Assembly: GCA_946406115.1 (NCBI GenBank)
Contig: OX291550.1
Span: 29,426,722 to 29,490,721 of the forward strand
Length of the DNA stretch: 64,000 bases
Direction of reading: 5' to 3'
DNA from: Apoda limacodes
Taxonomy: Eukaryota > Arthropoda > Insecta > Lepidoptera > Limacodidae
Shown here: positions 1-11,495 of the stretch, in pieces
Numbering within the stretch: the stretch's first letter is position 1
Layout of the letters: each line of letters opens with the position of its first letter
The notes under the pieces: generated by a model
Databases searched by the model: none
Told to the model about the DNA's origin: nothing
The model's input: only the letters and a program-made list of their open reading frames with translations
Translations under genes and position numbers: made by a program

Positions 1-3000
1 TGGCTAGGGTTTATTATGCCAGATGGAAGGGATTTCTTCGATTCACTGGATCTTTTTATATTTGGACATAGACAACTTAATAATACTTTTAATACTATTT
101 TTTTCTCAAAAAGATCTTTTTTCTTTTAAAATATTTTGTTTTTATCTAATTTTTATTGGTCTTGAAAACGAATGACTGTTTTAAAGTGATTGATTGAAAA
201 TTCCAATATCTTAATCTTCTTAAATCTGGTTTTGATAACTATCGAAGTTATTTTTTAAACGAAGTTTTTTTTGTTTTTTTCGCAAGATTTAGTAAGATTG
301 CTGACAGACGAGTCTGCAAATTGGCATAAGGAATGTTGTCGTTGCCATTTTCAAATGCAATTGAGATAAGAGCCTTCTTCCATGTAGTTATTATCAAAGA
401 CAAGCTACGAAACAGATTGGACATCCATACCACCGAATCCATTTTGAGAATACGATATTCATTGCCAGCAGAAGAATGTGTTAATTTTAAACCAAGTTCA
501 AAAAATTAACTCAGTTGAGTATAGTCGGGGGGAAAGAAAGAGGGTCAGCTGGCAACAGTGAAGGATTGTTTTAAATGCAAGGTGTTGAACATAAACAAAT
601 GGAATCTATTTTGGTAACAAAGTTTGATACCAATTTTTTTCGTGCCTACTTGTAAGTTCCTAAACACTTTGTAGGTTTGTACCTAGTATCTGCAAAGGCC
701 CGCGTGGGCTTCTATATTACACTGACTTTGGCGCAAATAGCATATCGAAAATTTTCTGCCAACTTATAAGTACCTACTACCTAGTAGGTATTTAGTAGCT
801 AGCAGTTATAACCAGCAGCTAGTACTTTTGGTCAGCGAGAAAGGCGAAAAGGTAATAATGTTTAAGTAAACTGGTTTTAAGACTTTACTCTGTTGGCTAA
901 ATCAGCCATTTGAAAAATTGTTTTAACCCAAACTGGTAATATTTGGCAGTCATGGCCAAATATTCTGTCTGTCTTGGAATAATTTATCATTTGATGAGCG
1001 TAGACAGCGTGCTTTCTTATCTTTTGTAGTGTATGTCGCAGACGCATGTCGCAAATTAGTATTTCATCAAAAGTCTTAATAATATCTACCTAATTTATTA
1101 CCAAAGCCATATCAGCAGACGCGACGGTGAAATTTAATTGAGTTTTTTTATCTTAAAAAAATGGGTATAATAGGGTAAATATTGTAAACATCTTTAATTC
1201 TTCTTCATCACATAAAACTGAATCAAGCGAGTCCATTGGTAACATCTATTCACTTTAAATTATTATGCTTTCATATCACTATTTTTTGAAGTGAAAACTT
1301 CTTTAGCGGGTTGTGCACTTTTTTTGTGATGGGTAAAAATGTTAAGCTCGCGTCAGGGCACGTGACTGAAAATTCGTAATACGGAGGAATTGAATACCGC
1401 CGGCGCGGCGTAGGAGAGGAAGTATTCCCCTCTCTTTCTACCGTGCGGCGAATGTTTTGAAGTGTTAAATTTTTAATGTAATATAAATTGTCATGTTTGT
1501 GTACGATAGCGCAATAAATGAATATTGTATTTTACCACATAAATGATAGTACTTTTATACTAATAATTAAAGTAATTTGTGCAAAATTATTCACTAACCA
1601 TTCCAAAATATCAAAAATGCACAACGTTAATATTTAAGTTTTCACTTCTGCCGGCACTTCCGGAGTGCAACCCGTTATTATTTGAACTAAGTGTTAAATC
1701 CTGACCAATATACTAATATTAAACAAAATGTTTTAACCGTGATTAGCCTAGGAAATCAGCTCCCGACATTTTGGTGCAGTTGCAAGCACCATGATTAAGT
1801 AAGAACCCCTTTAAACCATTTTGTTCAATAGTGATAATAAACGTGAATCTTAAAAACAATTCAATATACCAATGTATAAAAGCCAAAGTTTGTGTGTTTG
1901 TTCAGCCTTCACGTCCTAACGGAACAGCTTATCAATCTGTTTTTATCATTTTCTAGTGTTCCCTCGGGAATAGATTTTTAAGCAGGTAAAACCGAGTGAC
2001 ACTATATCTACACGCCCCAAGGGAGTAACGAAGTGACCTGCCAGCATAGTTGGAGAGATAGAAAATGATACAATACTATTTATTCCGGTTTACCAAAGGG
2101 CTGTCGGAGGAAATCCACAGAGATAAATGATATCCTTGAGCTGGTGTACTAGTACCTATACTTATAGGTATAGTCAATGACTAAACGCTGCATATTTCCG
2201 CTTCTCTGAATGACTGTATAACTTTAAACTCTTTTTGCAAAAAAAAATATTCTGCAATCGGGCTTTTTAAGAAATACTTCCTTCTATTACGTGTCTACGA
2301 CATGCACCTGCGGGTAATCGCACGAACGATCCTGTCACACACACACACCACTTCACTTTTTACATCAATTACAGTTGAGTGACACTATAGTTCGACTAAG
2401 TTGTCAATCTGGATTTGCTGACAGATTACAGTATTACATAACTATACGAATAAAAAAAAGATATCGCTCGTAAACCAGTTTGGATTAGAATATTAGAAAG
2501 TATCTAGTTATCGTGATTTCTTTATACTTGTTAGCATTTTAAGTACAACATTTATGTTCGGTTACTGAATGATGAGCTTTGACGATTGACAACTGTAAAA
2601 AATGTTGAACAAATGACGATTGTAAAAACAATAGAAATCAATATTGTATCGCAATGAATAATATTGTATTTAATGTTGCTGCTGTCAGCGCCAGCGCTCG
2701 TCGTATAATAACATAACTAAGCAAACAAATACCTATACTTACTTGAAAGTTTACTTTACCTAATTGTTACTAGAATTGATTAAATTTTAACTATAGCCTT
2801 TCAAAATATATATTTTTTCTATGTCAACTAACTCTTCGATATTGAAGTTGTGTTGCAATTTTGCGTGCACTTTTGGCTCACGTTACTTAGTTTTAATAAA
2901 ACAAAAAGGTAAAATAAGTTTGTTTGATTGTAAGAGCTAGTCTCTGCAACTGCAACTGAAACTGCTCCAAACCGATTTTATTAAGGAATATTCAGAATAT

Positions 3001-3026
3001 TGTTGTAACAGTTTCAAAGAAGCTCG
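1..3026. other. AT-rich intergenic DNA, no gene recognised
   Basis: I see no credible coding region on either strand; open frames are short and low in complexity. A weak inverted pair lies near 1305-1321 (CGGGTTGTGCACT) and 1659-1676 (AGTGCAACCCG), with a GTGAAAACTT word near each end, so a decayed MITE of about 370 bp may sit there. A short AC-rich run is at about 2336-2348. Confidence 0.6.
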
Positions 3027-3039
3027 AGAAATGTTCAAC

Positions 3040-3370
3040 CTCATTTGTTTTTGTACAAACTTTGATCGATTTATAACCATGGATGAAACGTGGCTTCACC
3101 GCTATTACAGTATAATCTAACTAATCCGACACCTTCCGCCCAGCGCGCGGTTACTTTTCGAAAAATGCTATGCACACTAGAAGTCGAAAACTTTGTTTCT
3201 TCGTCTATAAAACGTACACGACGATCTGCTAAAACAATAAAAAAAATTAACTTTTTTAACCATTTTTTCGGTCACTATTATTGTTGGGCGACCCGAGCGT
3301 CGGTCACCTTTTGTTAAATGTTCGTCCGCACCAACGTGCAATTGTTGAATATGGTGGAGGATTTGCACCT
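3040..3370. pseudogene. mariner-like transposase relic, internally rearranged
   Basis: On the + strand about 3063-3105 encodes RFITMDETWLHRYY, matching the block around the first catalytic aspartate of mariner transposases (TMDETW). On the - strand about 3245-3335 encodes GDRRSGRPTIIVTEKMVKKV, matching the linker and second helix-turn-helix region (SGRP) that lies N-terminal in the same protein family. In an intact gene both would be on one strand, so this is either one copy with an internal inversion or two abutting fragments. Both parts hit stops quickly, and no DD34D downstream aspartates or terminal repeats are evident. It is non-functional. Confidence 0.6.
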
Positions 3371-3374
3371 ATAG

Positions 3375-4144
3375 TATCCTGTAAATCTTTATTAACTTGT
3401 TCCGTACAGTCATTTTTTAAGCACAGACACTTAATAGCCGCACACAACTCAATTTTATCTATTTCCGACAAACTTCAAACAAAACTTCTATTTCTAAAAA
3501 TCAAAAGATATTCAAATGCTTTCTTTTTTTTTAATATAATCAATATTCCAGCTTTACCAGCCAGTATTTAGGATATTAGAATATTTCGTTATATTATTGT
3601 ATATGTATTAGTATTAGTATATATTGTTAATATTTGAATATTAATAATTTAGTGTTTTGCCATTTAATGCTCTTTTCTTTGATGTAATAAAAAAAATGTT
3701 ATTTTTAAATTATTACATAAAGTTTGTACATTTATAGGTAATATTTGAAGACGGTTTTTATTTTTTTTGTAAAATTAGGTACTTAATTTTAAATTTTTTT
3801 GTGGTTATCGTTTCTGTTTTATTTTATGGTGTCATCAATTTTTTGTATGGGATTTAAAAACTTTTTTTTCAGAAACCCATCATGTGGGGTATCAAATGAA
3901 AGGGCTTGATGAGCCGGTCTAAAAATATACCACACTATTACCTTTCGGCTACTTTGTTTCTTAAAATCCAAGAAGTATTTTCAAAACATACCAAGTTTGG
4001 GCCCCTCCAGGTAGAAGACAGCTCAGTATTTTTCTCTAATTTATACCTTAAATGATAGTTTGTATCCTCATTTTTAATGCTCTGAAAGCAATTTGGAAAA
4101 TAATAAAATTTAATATTTTTTTTTAAAACAAGTAAAATTTATTG
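3375..4144. other. AT-rich spacer with a dispersed repeat fragment
   Basis: No gene is seen. The segment about 3866-3910 (GGTATCAAATGAAAGGGCTT) resembles sequence at 56590-56620 and in the hairpin at 56694-56772, so it belongs to a dispersed non-coding repeat family. Confidence 0.5.
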
Positions 4145-5349
4145 GCATGTAGCCTGGACATAGCGAAGGCGTTCGATCGAGTCTGGCACCGGGTCTTCTA
4201 TCGAAATTGCCATCTTACGGAGTTCCCGAGGGTTTGTGCAAATGGGTGGCTAGCTTTTTGTCCGGCAGACGCATACGAACCGTAGTTGACGGTAGTTGCT
4301 CTGATAGCATGGACATTAATGCTGGTGTCCCGCAAGGCTCTGTGCTGTCTCCTACGCTGTTTCTACTGCATATTAATGATATGTTGGACATCAACAACAT
4401 ACATTGCTATGCAGATGACAGTACTGGAGACGCTTTTTACACGGGTCGTGCAAACATCCCTCGTTTCGTTGTGGAGGAAAACCGCGGAGAACTTGTGTCT
4501 CAAATCGAGACCACACTGTCCCAGGTCTCTGACTGGGGATGGGTAAACTTGGTCCGATTCAACTCTACAAAGACACAAGTGTGCGCGTTCACCGCTAAGA
4601 AAACTCCATTGACTGTAGTCCCACAATTCCAGAACACTCCCCTCTCCATCTCCAAGAGCATTGGGATCCTTGGTGTCGACATCTCCAGCGATGTTCAGTT
4701 CCGAGATCATTTACAAGATAAGGTGAAGCTTGCGTCCAAAAAACTTGGTGTACTCAACAGAGCGAAGCAGTACTTCACGTTTGTTACTTTACAAGTCGCA
4801 AGTTCGGCCCCATATGGAGTACTGCTGCCATCTCTGGGCAGGTGCACCCGGATACCAGCTCGGCCCTTTTGACTCGGTTCAACGACGGGCTGTGAGAATT
4901 GTCGACGATTCCAAACTCACTTGCGGTATCGAGCCCTTAAGTCTGAGGAGAGACTTTGCCTCACTGTGTGTGTTCTACCGCTTGTACAATGGGTTGTGTT
5001 CTGAAGAATTGTTGGAAATGATGCCCACGGCTACTTTCTACCATCGCACCGCTCGCCATCGGCAGGGAATTCATTCTCACAGTTTAGAACCTAAATGGTC
5101 GCGTACAGTGCGGTTTCAGAGAAACTTCCTCCCGCGAACGCTGAAGTTGTGGAATGAGCTCCCTGCCAAGGTTTTCTGCAAGGACTACAGTATGGAGTTC
5201 TTCAAGAAAGAGGTTATTAGATTTCTGAAGGGTCGGCAACGCGCAAGTGATATTCCTGGTGTTGCAAGCGTCCGTAGGCTACGGTGACCGCTTCCCATCA
5301 GGCGGACTGTAAGCTTGTTTGCCACCTTAGTGGTATAAAAAAAAAAAAA
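4145..5349 (+). mobile_element. jockey-like LINE copy A, 5'-truncated
   Basis: This is the 3' part of a non-LTR retrotransposon ORF2. It begins inside the reverse transcriptase at the DIAKAFD block and includes the GVPQGSVLSPTLF and YADD catalytic motifs (YADD near 4407-4418). Compared with copy D (35790-37729) it lacks 11 bp (CGGGGCAAAGG) near 4780, which shifts the frame: the first open part ends at 4872 and the C-terminal part continues in another frame from about 4730 to 5287. The 3' UTR ends with GCCACCTTAGTGGTATA and a 13-nt A tail, which fixes the + orientation. Jockey clade is my best placement from motifs and the poly(A) tail; a CR1-type element is possible. It is dead on arrival through 5' truncation. 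Confidence 0.9.
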
Positions 5350-5374
5350 CCTAACATGCTTACAATAAGCATTA

Positions 5375-5645
5375 ATTACACCGATAGATCCTGATGAACC
5401 TCAGTGATGCGAAGCGTACGGTTTGCAACTGGTTCGTGTACCTGGTAGATGAGGACTTCGGCGTAAGGTGCGTCGAATTTGTTCAGCTTAGGGTCACCAA
5501 CTGTGAAGCGGCGGTTAAAGGGAATTCCCCGCTAGGTGAGATGTTATGCCTGGAGAACGCCTTGGTCCACTTTACTTGCGATTCAGTTTGTATATATGCC
5601 AACTACCCAAGAAACTTCAATAGCGCGATGTAGGACGCGTGGCGA
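5375..5645 (-). pseudogene. unidentified coding relic, frameshifted
   Basis: Read on the - strand, this block gives protein-like sequence in two frames: an upstream part with QVKWTKAFSRHNISPSGEF, then after a one-base shift near 5525 about 45 codons including FTVGDPKLNKFDAPYAEVL, ending at a TAA near 5384. An in-frame stop lies further upstream. The balanced composition is unlike the surrounding AT-rich DNA, and the coherence of this strand suggests a decayed exon or processed pseudogene. I do not recognise the family. A + strand open frame of 79 codons (5394-5633) overlaps it and looks less protein-like. Confidence 0.35.
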
Positions 5646-7390
5646 CAACCTTGATTCGTAGCGGTACGATATGATGTTTGTAATTAGTAAACTTCACTAA
5701 ATCTTAGAAAAGTGTTTGTAAACGTTAATTGACCTTCATTGTTATGACAAGTAGTGTTTTATCTTCCCACATTGATAAACTTTTTGCAATCTTTAGTAAG
5801 CTTTATATGTTGATATTAATTATACTCATAAATTCGAGGAAAGTTTTATAGGATTTGGAAAATTCTGTAATCCGAAGTACAAATTATTATTTTGGGAAAG
5901 TAATACAATTATTTCGTAGTTATTAGTTCATGAAATTAATAAAATGTACTTAAAATTATATTGTTCTGTTATTTCCAAAAAAAAATGTTGAAATTAATAA
6001 AATTTAGTATTAAAGCATTTAGTATATTATACAGGTTTTTAATTCTAACAATATCTTTTCTCTCTGTGTACACGAAGTATGTAGATACCTCTCCAAATCG
6101 TCAATCGGACAGACGGACAAATATGATGGAGCTATAGAAAAACTGTATAATATGATTGTAAGGCTCTGATTGGTTACGGAACTCTAAAAATTAAAAGCAC
6201 AAACCCTTTAAAACTATTTTAAAACCTCACGAACCAGGTCACACCAGACCGCGCTATACCTTTAATGAAAATAAAGATAAGTAAATAAATAAGACTATCT
6301 AAATAGGTCTCGACACAATAGGTACAAGACTAAAATATTCATCATCTTTGAAGTCTGAGGAAAGCGTTGCATTTTTACATTTTGGGTGACATTTTGTTTT
6401 CTAAGCAAGCTTTATTAAATCACCAGAGTTAGCTTTCGACAGCCATTCCTTGGATTTCACTATCTTCCTACCACTTTCGCGTTTTTGTTTTCCATCACGC
6501 CGAAACAAGGCAGTTGTGCCATGTTTATGTGACCCTAATGGTTTTGCCTCAAATGACCCCTTAGCAGATTGCTAATCTGTTGTATCACCCAAAAACTGTT
6601 AATTGGAACTTATTTTGTGTACATACTATTTCTAAGTCAAAACACAATAACTTGGTTGTTGTTAACTATCAAACTACACGACCGACACCTTACAGACTGC
6701 AGTGCGCCAAACATAAAAAATATGATTTTAAATCAATGTAAGGAAGGGAAAGCTATCTTTAAAAATGTTTTTTTCTGAATTTTATTACTTACTAAACTGT
6801 ATTGCAGTTCACAAAAGTCACCTCTCTGTACAGTTTTATCACAAGTGATGTAAAGTCGGTGGTCTTAATCTATGTGGTTGTAATACACAAATGGACGGAC
6901 GGACGGACGACCGAACATGATGAAACAATAAGGTTTTCGTTTTCGCCCTACGGGAACGGAACCCTAAAAAGATTATTAAAATACCAAACAGAATTGCGCA
7001 GTCGTTTGTTTTAACTCTATCGCACGCAGTGTCAGATATAGCTCGAGCCGCAGTTGTATAATCCTTTTTAGGGCGAACGCACGAAGGTGAGGTTTGCTTT
7101 ATCAAGTTCTAATGGAGGAATTTCATGTGTTAAAGTTTTATTTAGTGTTAGTTTGTATTAGATTAGGTCGCCCAGTTCAGAAAGACAATCGAATTGAAAA
7201 GTCATTATCTTTTTCTTTTGGTGGGCTGATTTTCACAATCGCCGCTTGTGTATGGTGACTTTGTGCATAGCCGATGGCCGGTTGCTAAAGTCAGCCTAGT
7301 ACCCTCCCTCCAAAGCCCCCTTTTGGAACATCTTTGGGACTGGAGTCTTTATGTGTTTTGCACTGTGGTCTTCCACCTCTCTGAAATGTA
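5646..7390. other. intergenic DNA with two dispersed-repeat tails
   Basis: No gene is recognised. Two fragments of one dispersed family are visible: about 6095-6190 (GGACAGACGGACA ... GGTTACGGAACTCTAAAAA) and about 6890-6970 (GGACGGACGGACGG ... GGGAACGGAACCCTAAAAA). The same ending occurs at 23595-23755 and 40545-40680, and the longer relatives are at 15996-16450 and 46350-47665. Confidence 0.6.
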
Positions 7391-7393
7391 GCA

Positions 7394-7560
7394 TTACGTG
7401 AGATTGCGTTTCTTCTTGTTACCCATGCATGCTCTGCAGAGGGGGCTGTCGGTGGCGCCTAGAAGAAATAGATGTCGGTAGAGCGCAGTGGCCTGTAAGG
7501 TTGTATTGGCCTTACGGTACGCGGTCTCTACCTTGGCCACGCACGTCTGTTCCATCGACC
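7394..7560 (-). pseudogene. possible retroelement C-terminal tail fragment
   Basis: The - strand reads ALYRHLFLLGATDSPLCRAC, resembling the H-x-x-L-x-x-x-G-x-x-x-S-P-x-C-x-x-C tail that follows the reverse transcriptase or RNase H region in several insect non-LTR elements. The frame then breaks. It is a short and isolated match, so it is only a tentative call. It lies immediately upstream of LINE fragment B, on the opposite strand. Confidence 0.4.
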
Positions 7561-7675
7561 AGCTGTCCTCCGACACATGTGACCAGCCCACTGTAAATGA
7601 CTTCATAGAGTAGGTGATATGATTTCGTCTTATACGAATAGAACAGAATAAAATAAATATATAAATAAAATACAT

Positions 7676-7924
7676 TTTGAACCTAAATGGTCGCGTAAAG
7701 TGCGGTTTCAGAGAAACTTCCTCTCACGAACGTTTGGGTTGTGGAATGAGCAGGGAGCTGCCAAGTTTTTCTCTTAGGACTACAGTAAAAAGTTTTTTAA
7801 GAAAGAAGTTATTAGAGTTTTGAGCGAACGGTAACTGGTGTTGCAAGCGTTAATAGGCTACGGTGACCGCTTACCATCAGTCGGGCCGCAAGCTTGTTTG
7901 CCACCTTAGTGGTATAAAAAAAAA
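7676..7924 (+). mobile_element. jockey-like LINE fragment B, 3' end only
   Basis: About 250 bp match the extreme 3' end of the LINE family: the end of ORF2, from codons corresponding to EPKWSRTVRFQRNFLP, then the short 3' UTR ending GCCACCTTAGTGGTATA and a 9-nt A tail. Several small indels break the frame. It is a severely truncated insertion. Confidence 0.85.
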
Positions 7925-8429
7925 TATTTGGCTGCAGAAATAATTCAAACTGATTTGTCATTACGCCTCTGCCCCTCCGAGTGTCACACTACTCACGTTG
8001 TTCAATGCTGTTGATAGTTACCTAATAGCAACACGACATCATTGAGAACATAAATAAATGTGTTATGTAATCACTTCATAAGATAAAATGTAGGTAATTG
8101 AACTTAGGTTTGTCGAGTCGTTGCTCTTAATGAATATTTCCGATGAACCTATCTACCTATTGTACCGGTAGTTTCGTTTAATCGTATCTAAAAAAAAAAA
8201 AAGAATTCTTTAAAAACTTGCTTTTCTTAAAACTTCAGAATCATATAAAAATTCAATAAAAAGTAAAAAATTATTTTTCAAAATGAATATAATTCTTTTT
8301 ATATCCACGTACGACTGCAAGAAAAGCATGTCATTGGATTTTAGTAAGTATGCAAAATTTCATCGCAGGGTGATAACAGGAAGTAGGTGTAATTAAGCTT
8401 GCAAGATTGCACCACAAGATAGAAGGCAA

Positions 8430-9040
8430 AATAAAAAAATGAAAAATTTTTGATTGTGAGTTAAATAAAAGCAAGTAAAAATGGCTATACTTATGGAGTT
8501 AGAAAAGTTAGGCAGCTTACAGATGTTGACACTGCTCACTTGGTCTACTTTAGCTATTTCCATTCCGTCATGTCCTATTTTGCTTTGGGGTAAGGCAGCT
8601 GATATTGATACAGTCTTTATTTGCAAAAGAGAGCAGTACGGTCAATCTATAAATTGGGACCTCGAATTTCTTTTAGGGAACTATTTAGGGAAATTGATAT
8701 TTTAATTGTTCCTTGCCAATTGAATATCTCCACTTGTATAATGTATGTACGCAAAAATTTACACTTATTTGCTAAAAACAGTGACCTATACAGTGTTAAT
8801 GCAAGGAATAAGGATAAATTGGTAGTTCAAAAATGTTGATTTTAGAAGGTACATAGCCCTTTGCAATAGAAAGTATATATTTTTACAATAAAATTCTAGA
8901 ACATGTGGTTAATTTACCACCAAATAAATTTGAAATATATGTCAAAGATAGTTTAATGAAAAAAAGCTATAACAAATGATAAAAATGCTTGGAAGAATTA
9001 GAACTTTATTAATTTGTATTGGTATTGGTGCATTTGTAAT
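8430..9040 (+). pseudogene. second LINE family, reverse transcriptase C-terminal relic
   Basis: Three overlapping frames together give the conserved C-terminal region of a different insect non-LTR reverse transcriptase: CPILLWGKAADIDTVFIC near 8560-8625, then QKRAVRSIYKLGPRISFREL near 8622-8680, and after further decay a frame with NLPPNKFEIYVKDSL near 8910-8957. The order of these blocks is right for the family, and the frame changes are small indels. Nothing upstream (palm domain) is detectable, so the copy is 5'-truncated. It differs in sequence from copies A-H and represents an older insertion. Confidence 0.65.
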
Positions 9041-9439
9041 ATTTTTTACAAACAATTGCAGAACAGAATTGGACCAACCAATATCTTCCTGGGATATCGT
9101 AAAAGGAGACTTTGGGGAAAAAGGGTCTTATATCTCAACCCCAAGCACAGACTGATGTTGGGCAGCAGCATCATTCTGCAGTAGTCTGAATTAACTGCGG
9201 TCACGAACCCGTCTACCCAGCGTGGTGACTATGGTCAAAACTTAATATGGTGAGAGCACGAAAAAAACGGCCCTCAGTTTCCGGCATCCACACTGTTTTC
9301 GGCTACGGTAGTGGTCGGTATAACCACAGACCTAGGATTCTTACGCTACGCTAAACGGTAGGTTACAGGGTACTAGGAAACTCCGGACTACGACAAACGG
9401 CTAACGAAACCGACGTTTACGCGACACATGCGGTTAGGC

Positions 9440-9851
9440 CCACATCTCTCATAACCGAAGATACAAGAGCCAAACGGACGTGCCACTTCACCAGGATAAC
9501 ACGGACGTGTAATAAAGCGATGACGGCATTACGACTGAGCATCTTAAATGTCGCGGAACTCCAGTCCTTAAAGAGTTACTAAAGCTATTTAATGTCGTCA
9601 TTCATAACGAAACTAAACCGGAGGCGTGGTGCGGAAGCGTGGTGGTATAATTCTTCAAAAAGGGAGATAAAACTCTACTTAAGAACTATCGGCCGATATC
9701 GCTTCTAAGCCACGTGTATAAGCTGCTAGCACTAGAGGCGTCACGAATAATCTCGGTGGAAGACTTGACGAGTTTCAGCCACTAGAACAGGCTGGGTTTC
9801 GGAAAGGCTTTAGTACTGTAGATCAAATTCATACTGTACGTCAGATTATAC
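9440..9851 (+). pseudogene. RTE-type LINE reverse transcriptase relic
   Basis: The + strand reads through GTPVLKELLKLFNVVIHNE, then KPEAWCGSVVV, an in-frame stop, FFKKGDKTLLKNYRPISLLS, and after a one-base shift EFQPLEQAGFRKGFSTVDQI. These are the fingers and palm blocks typical of RTE-clade endonuclease-reverse transcriptases (FKKGD, NYRPISL, QAGFRKG). The similarity stops exactly where LINE copy C begins at about 9852, so copy C probably truncated it or inserted into it. No intact frame survives. Confidence 0.7.
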
Positions 9852-11495
9852 TAAAAATACCGTCTGGCCCACTCGACTTATTAAAGTCTAGAGAAAGCAA
9901 CACCCGCCGGACCTCCCACTGTGTTATGGAACTCTCCGGCATGGTCTTACCGCACCACGGTATAGTAGGCAAAGAGACTGCCCAGTAGATCGGCTTTCCC
10001 TTTAGCACTATGGGCCAAGTCACCATCGGTCTTTCGCCATGGTGGTAACGACGACTGGCAAAAGTTCCCTTCGGCAGCTTTGGCAAGCGACCAGTAAGCA
10101 CGACTCCCAGAAGGATAGCTCGCAAGCCGCCCACCTATTTTGCCGATGAATTGGAATTTTGCTCTGGCAGTTGCTTTCTTACTGATCCTCGAGGCAGCAT
10201 TTAATTTGCGTTTTACCTGAGAAATATTCGAATCCTTATTATTACGAACCGTGGTCCAAGCCTCATATGCAGTTGCTTAAGAATTTTAGCTTTTCTGCAA
10301 GACCTATTGAACCGCGGTCGTTTTTTGACGCCGGCAGCTACAGATATAACAGCTATAAAAGCACATCCACTGAAGCGGAATATCCGTGCGGACGTGTAGT
10401 CAGCAGGATGTCCAGTAAAGAGCTTGTATGGTCCTCTATATCTGGTATTCTCGTTGAAGAAAGTACCAGCTGAGTCAGAGCAAATTCATGAGCAGATGTC
10501 CCTGCATAGTTATTGGTTCGAGAACTGAGCCACTCACGATTGTGGGCGTTAAAGTCTCCCAAAATAACTAGTTCTGCTTTGGGATATTGCTCTAGAACTT
10601 TGTCAGTCGTCAAACTCAGGTGCGGGAAGAGTAGAGTTACGTCCGTGTCACCGCTATGAGACTTGTATAGGCACGCATAGATACGGGTGTGGCTGCCGTA
10701 ATCTACGCGCACCCACAATTTCGACAGCAGTCTTCAAGGCTATGAAGGCGGCGACAGCAGATATCCTCCCGGACGAATATACATACACCGGCACGGGATA
10801 GTGAAGGTATGATGTATTGGCCGGGCAGGATATCTGCGTCTCCGTTAGAAAAAGAATGCTCGGCTGCGCAGTCTCCAGATGGAGGTGGACTGCGTTAAGA
10901 TTTGCGTGAATACCCCTAATGTTGCAAAAGTCCACATTAAATGTGGATGGAGCGGCCGCTGAAAAAACTCTTTTCCTTACTTTGGTAGCCATTTTTTTTT
11001 AAGAAAGTTACTTAGACCAAATATATGAGTCACTGCACAGACAGCTTAGGACAAAAAGTGCGGTACTAGAATTGCCAAAGGTCGGCACAGATAATACGGT
11101 TGCTGGCACGGCGAGCGGAAGGGCCCCTGATCCCCTCTGTTGTAGTAGCCGGGTGCACTGCGGTCTCCTTCTCCGGCACCACTACCACTTCAGAGACTTA
11201 ACACAGGCTGGCGGATCAGCCTCCCAGGGCGGAGATTAAGTGATCCCTGGGTTCGGGAACCCGTTCAACCTGCGGGCGGCCAGCGGTCAGCCGTTTCATC
11301 AGGTCTCCCTGACCGCCGGACCAGCACGCCGCGTCTACGCCGAGCAATGACAGCAACAAGCACGGCCGGTCCTCCGCTGTCCGCGCAGCGAATCCTCAAA
11401 GAGCTCTGGCAACCTTACGCACCGCCAGGAACACAACACTACTCAAAGGTAGTGTTATTATGGCCGCGGTTTTCTGTAAGGCAGAGGTACTAGAC
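9852..11495 (-). mobile_element. jockey-like LINE copy C, 5' UTR and endonuclease
   Basis: The 5' half of the same LINE as copy D lies on the - strand. The GC-rich 5' UTR occupies about 10993-11495 and matches that of copy G. ORF2 begins near 10992 with an apurinic-like endonuclease: SAAAPSTFNVDFCNIRGIHA and LFLTETQIS, then after frame breaks LVILGDFNAHNREWLSS near 10530-10600 and LDILLTTRPHGYS near 10385-10425. Sequence between the endonuclease and the linker (about 10310) is deleted, and a final piece (9852-10134) reaches SSGPDGI at the start of the reverse transcriptase, where the copy stops. It is inactive: several frameshifts, and no catalytic reverse transcriptase core. Confidence 0.85.
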
